A model generated the notes under the pieces. The model searched no databases, was not told the origin of the DNA, and saw only the letters and a program-made list of their open reading frames with translations. A stretch of DNA of 6,423 nt from an uncultured Nitrososphaerota archaeon (lineage in GTDB: Bacteria > Bacillota > Clostridia > Oscillospirales > Ruminococcaceae): the NCBI GenBank assembly GCA_934869045.1, contig CAKXAF010000006.1:9385-15807 (forward strand), given 5' to 3'. The stretch's first letter is position 1. Each line of letters opens with the position of its first letter. This document shows, piece by piece, positions 5,784-6,423 of the stretch. A program made the translations under genes and the position numbers.

Positions 5784-6423
5784 TTATTCGGCAATCACTA
5801 AGGTGCCAATTTTTTCGCCTGTAACTGCGGCGACAATATTATGGGGGTCCGCCAAATTGAACACCAGCAGCGGCAGACCGTTATCCTTGCACATCGAAGC
5901 CGCCGTGGAATCCATCACAGCCAGATTCTGATTCAAAACTTCACTGAAGGTCAGCGTGTCGTACTTTACGGCGTCAGCGAATTTATGGGGATCCTTGTCG
6001 TAAACGCCGTCCACCATCGTTGCTTTCAGCACAATATCTGCACCAATTTCCGCGGCACGGAGGGAAGCAGCCGTGTCCGTCGAGAAAAAGGGATTCCCGG
6101 TTCCACAACCAAAAATCACGACACGGCCCTTTTCCAGATGCCGCACCGCCCGGTTGCGAATATATGGTTCTGCGACCTGCTGCATGGCAATAGCCGTCTG
6201 CACACGGACTGGCACGCCGATCTCCTCCAAAACATCCGCAACGGCCAGTGCGTTCATTGTCGTCCCCAGCATGCCGATATGGTCCGCACGCGTGCGGTCC
6301 ATCGAGCCGCTGTCGCGGCCGCGCCAGAAATTGCCCCCTCCGACAACGATTGCAATTTGTGCGCCAAAGTCCGTACATTCCTTTATTGCCTGACAGATCG
6401 GGCGAATCACATCATAATCCAAC
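5784..6423 (-). CDS. pyrH: UMP kinase, lacking its N-terminus at the window edge
   Basis: PyrH phosphorylates UMP to UDP with ATP in pyrimidine nucleotide synthesis. The bacterial enzyme is a hexamer of the amino acid kinase fold and is usually controlled by GTP and UTP. About 212 C-terminal residues are visible. The frame is open to the right edge and its first codon there (6422-6420, TTG) is an internal leucine, so roughly 25 N-terminal residues, including the KLSGE-type phosphate-binding start, lie outside. Visible motifs are VVGGGNFWRG for nucleotide and phosphate binding, MDRTRADHIGMLGTTMNALA, VAEPYIRNRAVRHLEKGRVV, the acceptor loop GTGNPFFSTDTAASLRAAEI, VDGVYDKDP for the ATP site, and MDSTAASMCKDNGLPLLVFN. 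These are all hallmarks of UMP kinase rather than of other amino acid kinases. It heads the visible part of the cluster; tsf and rpsB often precede it in other genomes but are not seen here. Confidence 0.96.
   Translation of the reverse strand, partial: LDYDVIRPICQAIKECTDFGAQIAIVVGGGNFWRGRDSGSMDRTRADHIGMLGTTMNALAVADVLEEIGVPVRVQTAIAMQQVAEPYIRNRAVRHLEKGRVVIFGCGTGNPFFSTDTAASLRAAEIGADIVLKATMVDGVYDKDPHKFADAVKYDTLTFSEVLNQNLAVMDSTAASMCKDNGLPLLVFNLADPHNIVAAVTGEKIGTLVIAE

Noticed and set aside
1..6423. CRISPR arrays, tRNA or rRNA genes, insertion sequences, attachment sites, riboswitch
   Set aside because: I saw no spaced direct repeats, cloverleaf, transposase, terminal repeats or riboswitch core I could recognise. 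The window is a compact set of housekeeping genes.

Overview
The window is a slice of a conserved housekeeping cluster, read entirely from the minus strand (right to left in these coordinates). In transcription order it holds pyrH (3' part), frr, uppS, cdsA, dxr, rseP, ispG and the first 31 codons of a gene that is probably polC. The backbone pyrH-frr-uppS-cdsA-dxr-rseP is typical of Firmicutes. An ispG followed by a PolC-like gene, with no proS between, is the arrangement I associate with Clostridia. With the single-PDZ RseP, the short (about 350 aa) IspG and moderate GC, this suggests a clostridial organism, perhaps of the Ruminococcaceae/Oscillospiraceae type. That taxonomic placement is inference from gene order and protein character, not from a search.

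Layout: 6423-5784 pyrH, cut by the window edge at its 5' end; 5762-5208 frr; 5206-4496 uppS, one base after frr; a 131-base gap with two RNA hairpins; 4364-3528 cdsA; 3498-2344 dxr; a 93-base gap with two hairpins; 2250-1228 rseP; a rho-independent terminator-like hairpin at 1222-1191; 1157-111 ispG; 95-1 start of the probable polC. No plus-strand gene is supported, and no stretch over 300 bases lacks a gene.

How the genes work together: PyrH makes UDP for pyrimidine nucleotide supply and Frr recycles ribosomes. Dxr and IspG are two steps of the MEP isoprenoid pathway. UppS uses its C5 products to build the C55 lipid carrier for cell-wall synthesis. CdsA makes CDP-diacylglycerol for phospholipids, and RseP is an intramembrane protease. 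The cluster thus couples translation, isoprenoid and envelope lipid synthesis, and (through PolC) replication.

I found no undescribed protein system here; all seven main genes are complete in their key motifs wherever they are visible. The less expected material is non-coding. The two longest gaps, before the membrane-protein genes cdsA and rseP, each carry a long imperfect hairpin of 53-54 nt followed by a short GC-rich hairpin just upstream of the next Shine-Dalgarno. A terminator-shaped hairpin also separates rseP from ispG inside what would otherwise be one operon.
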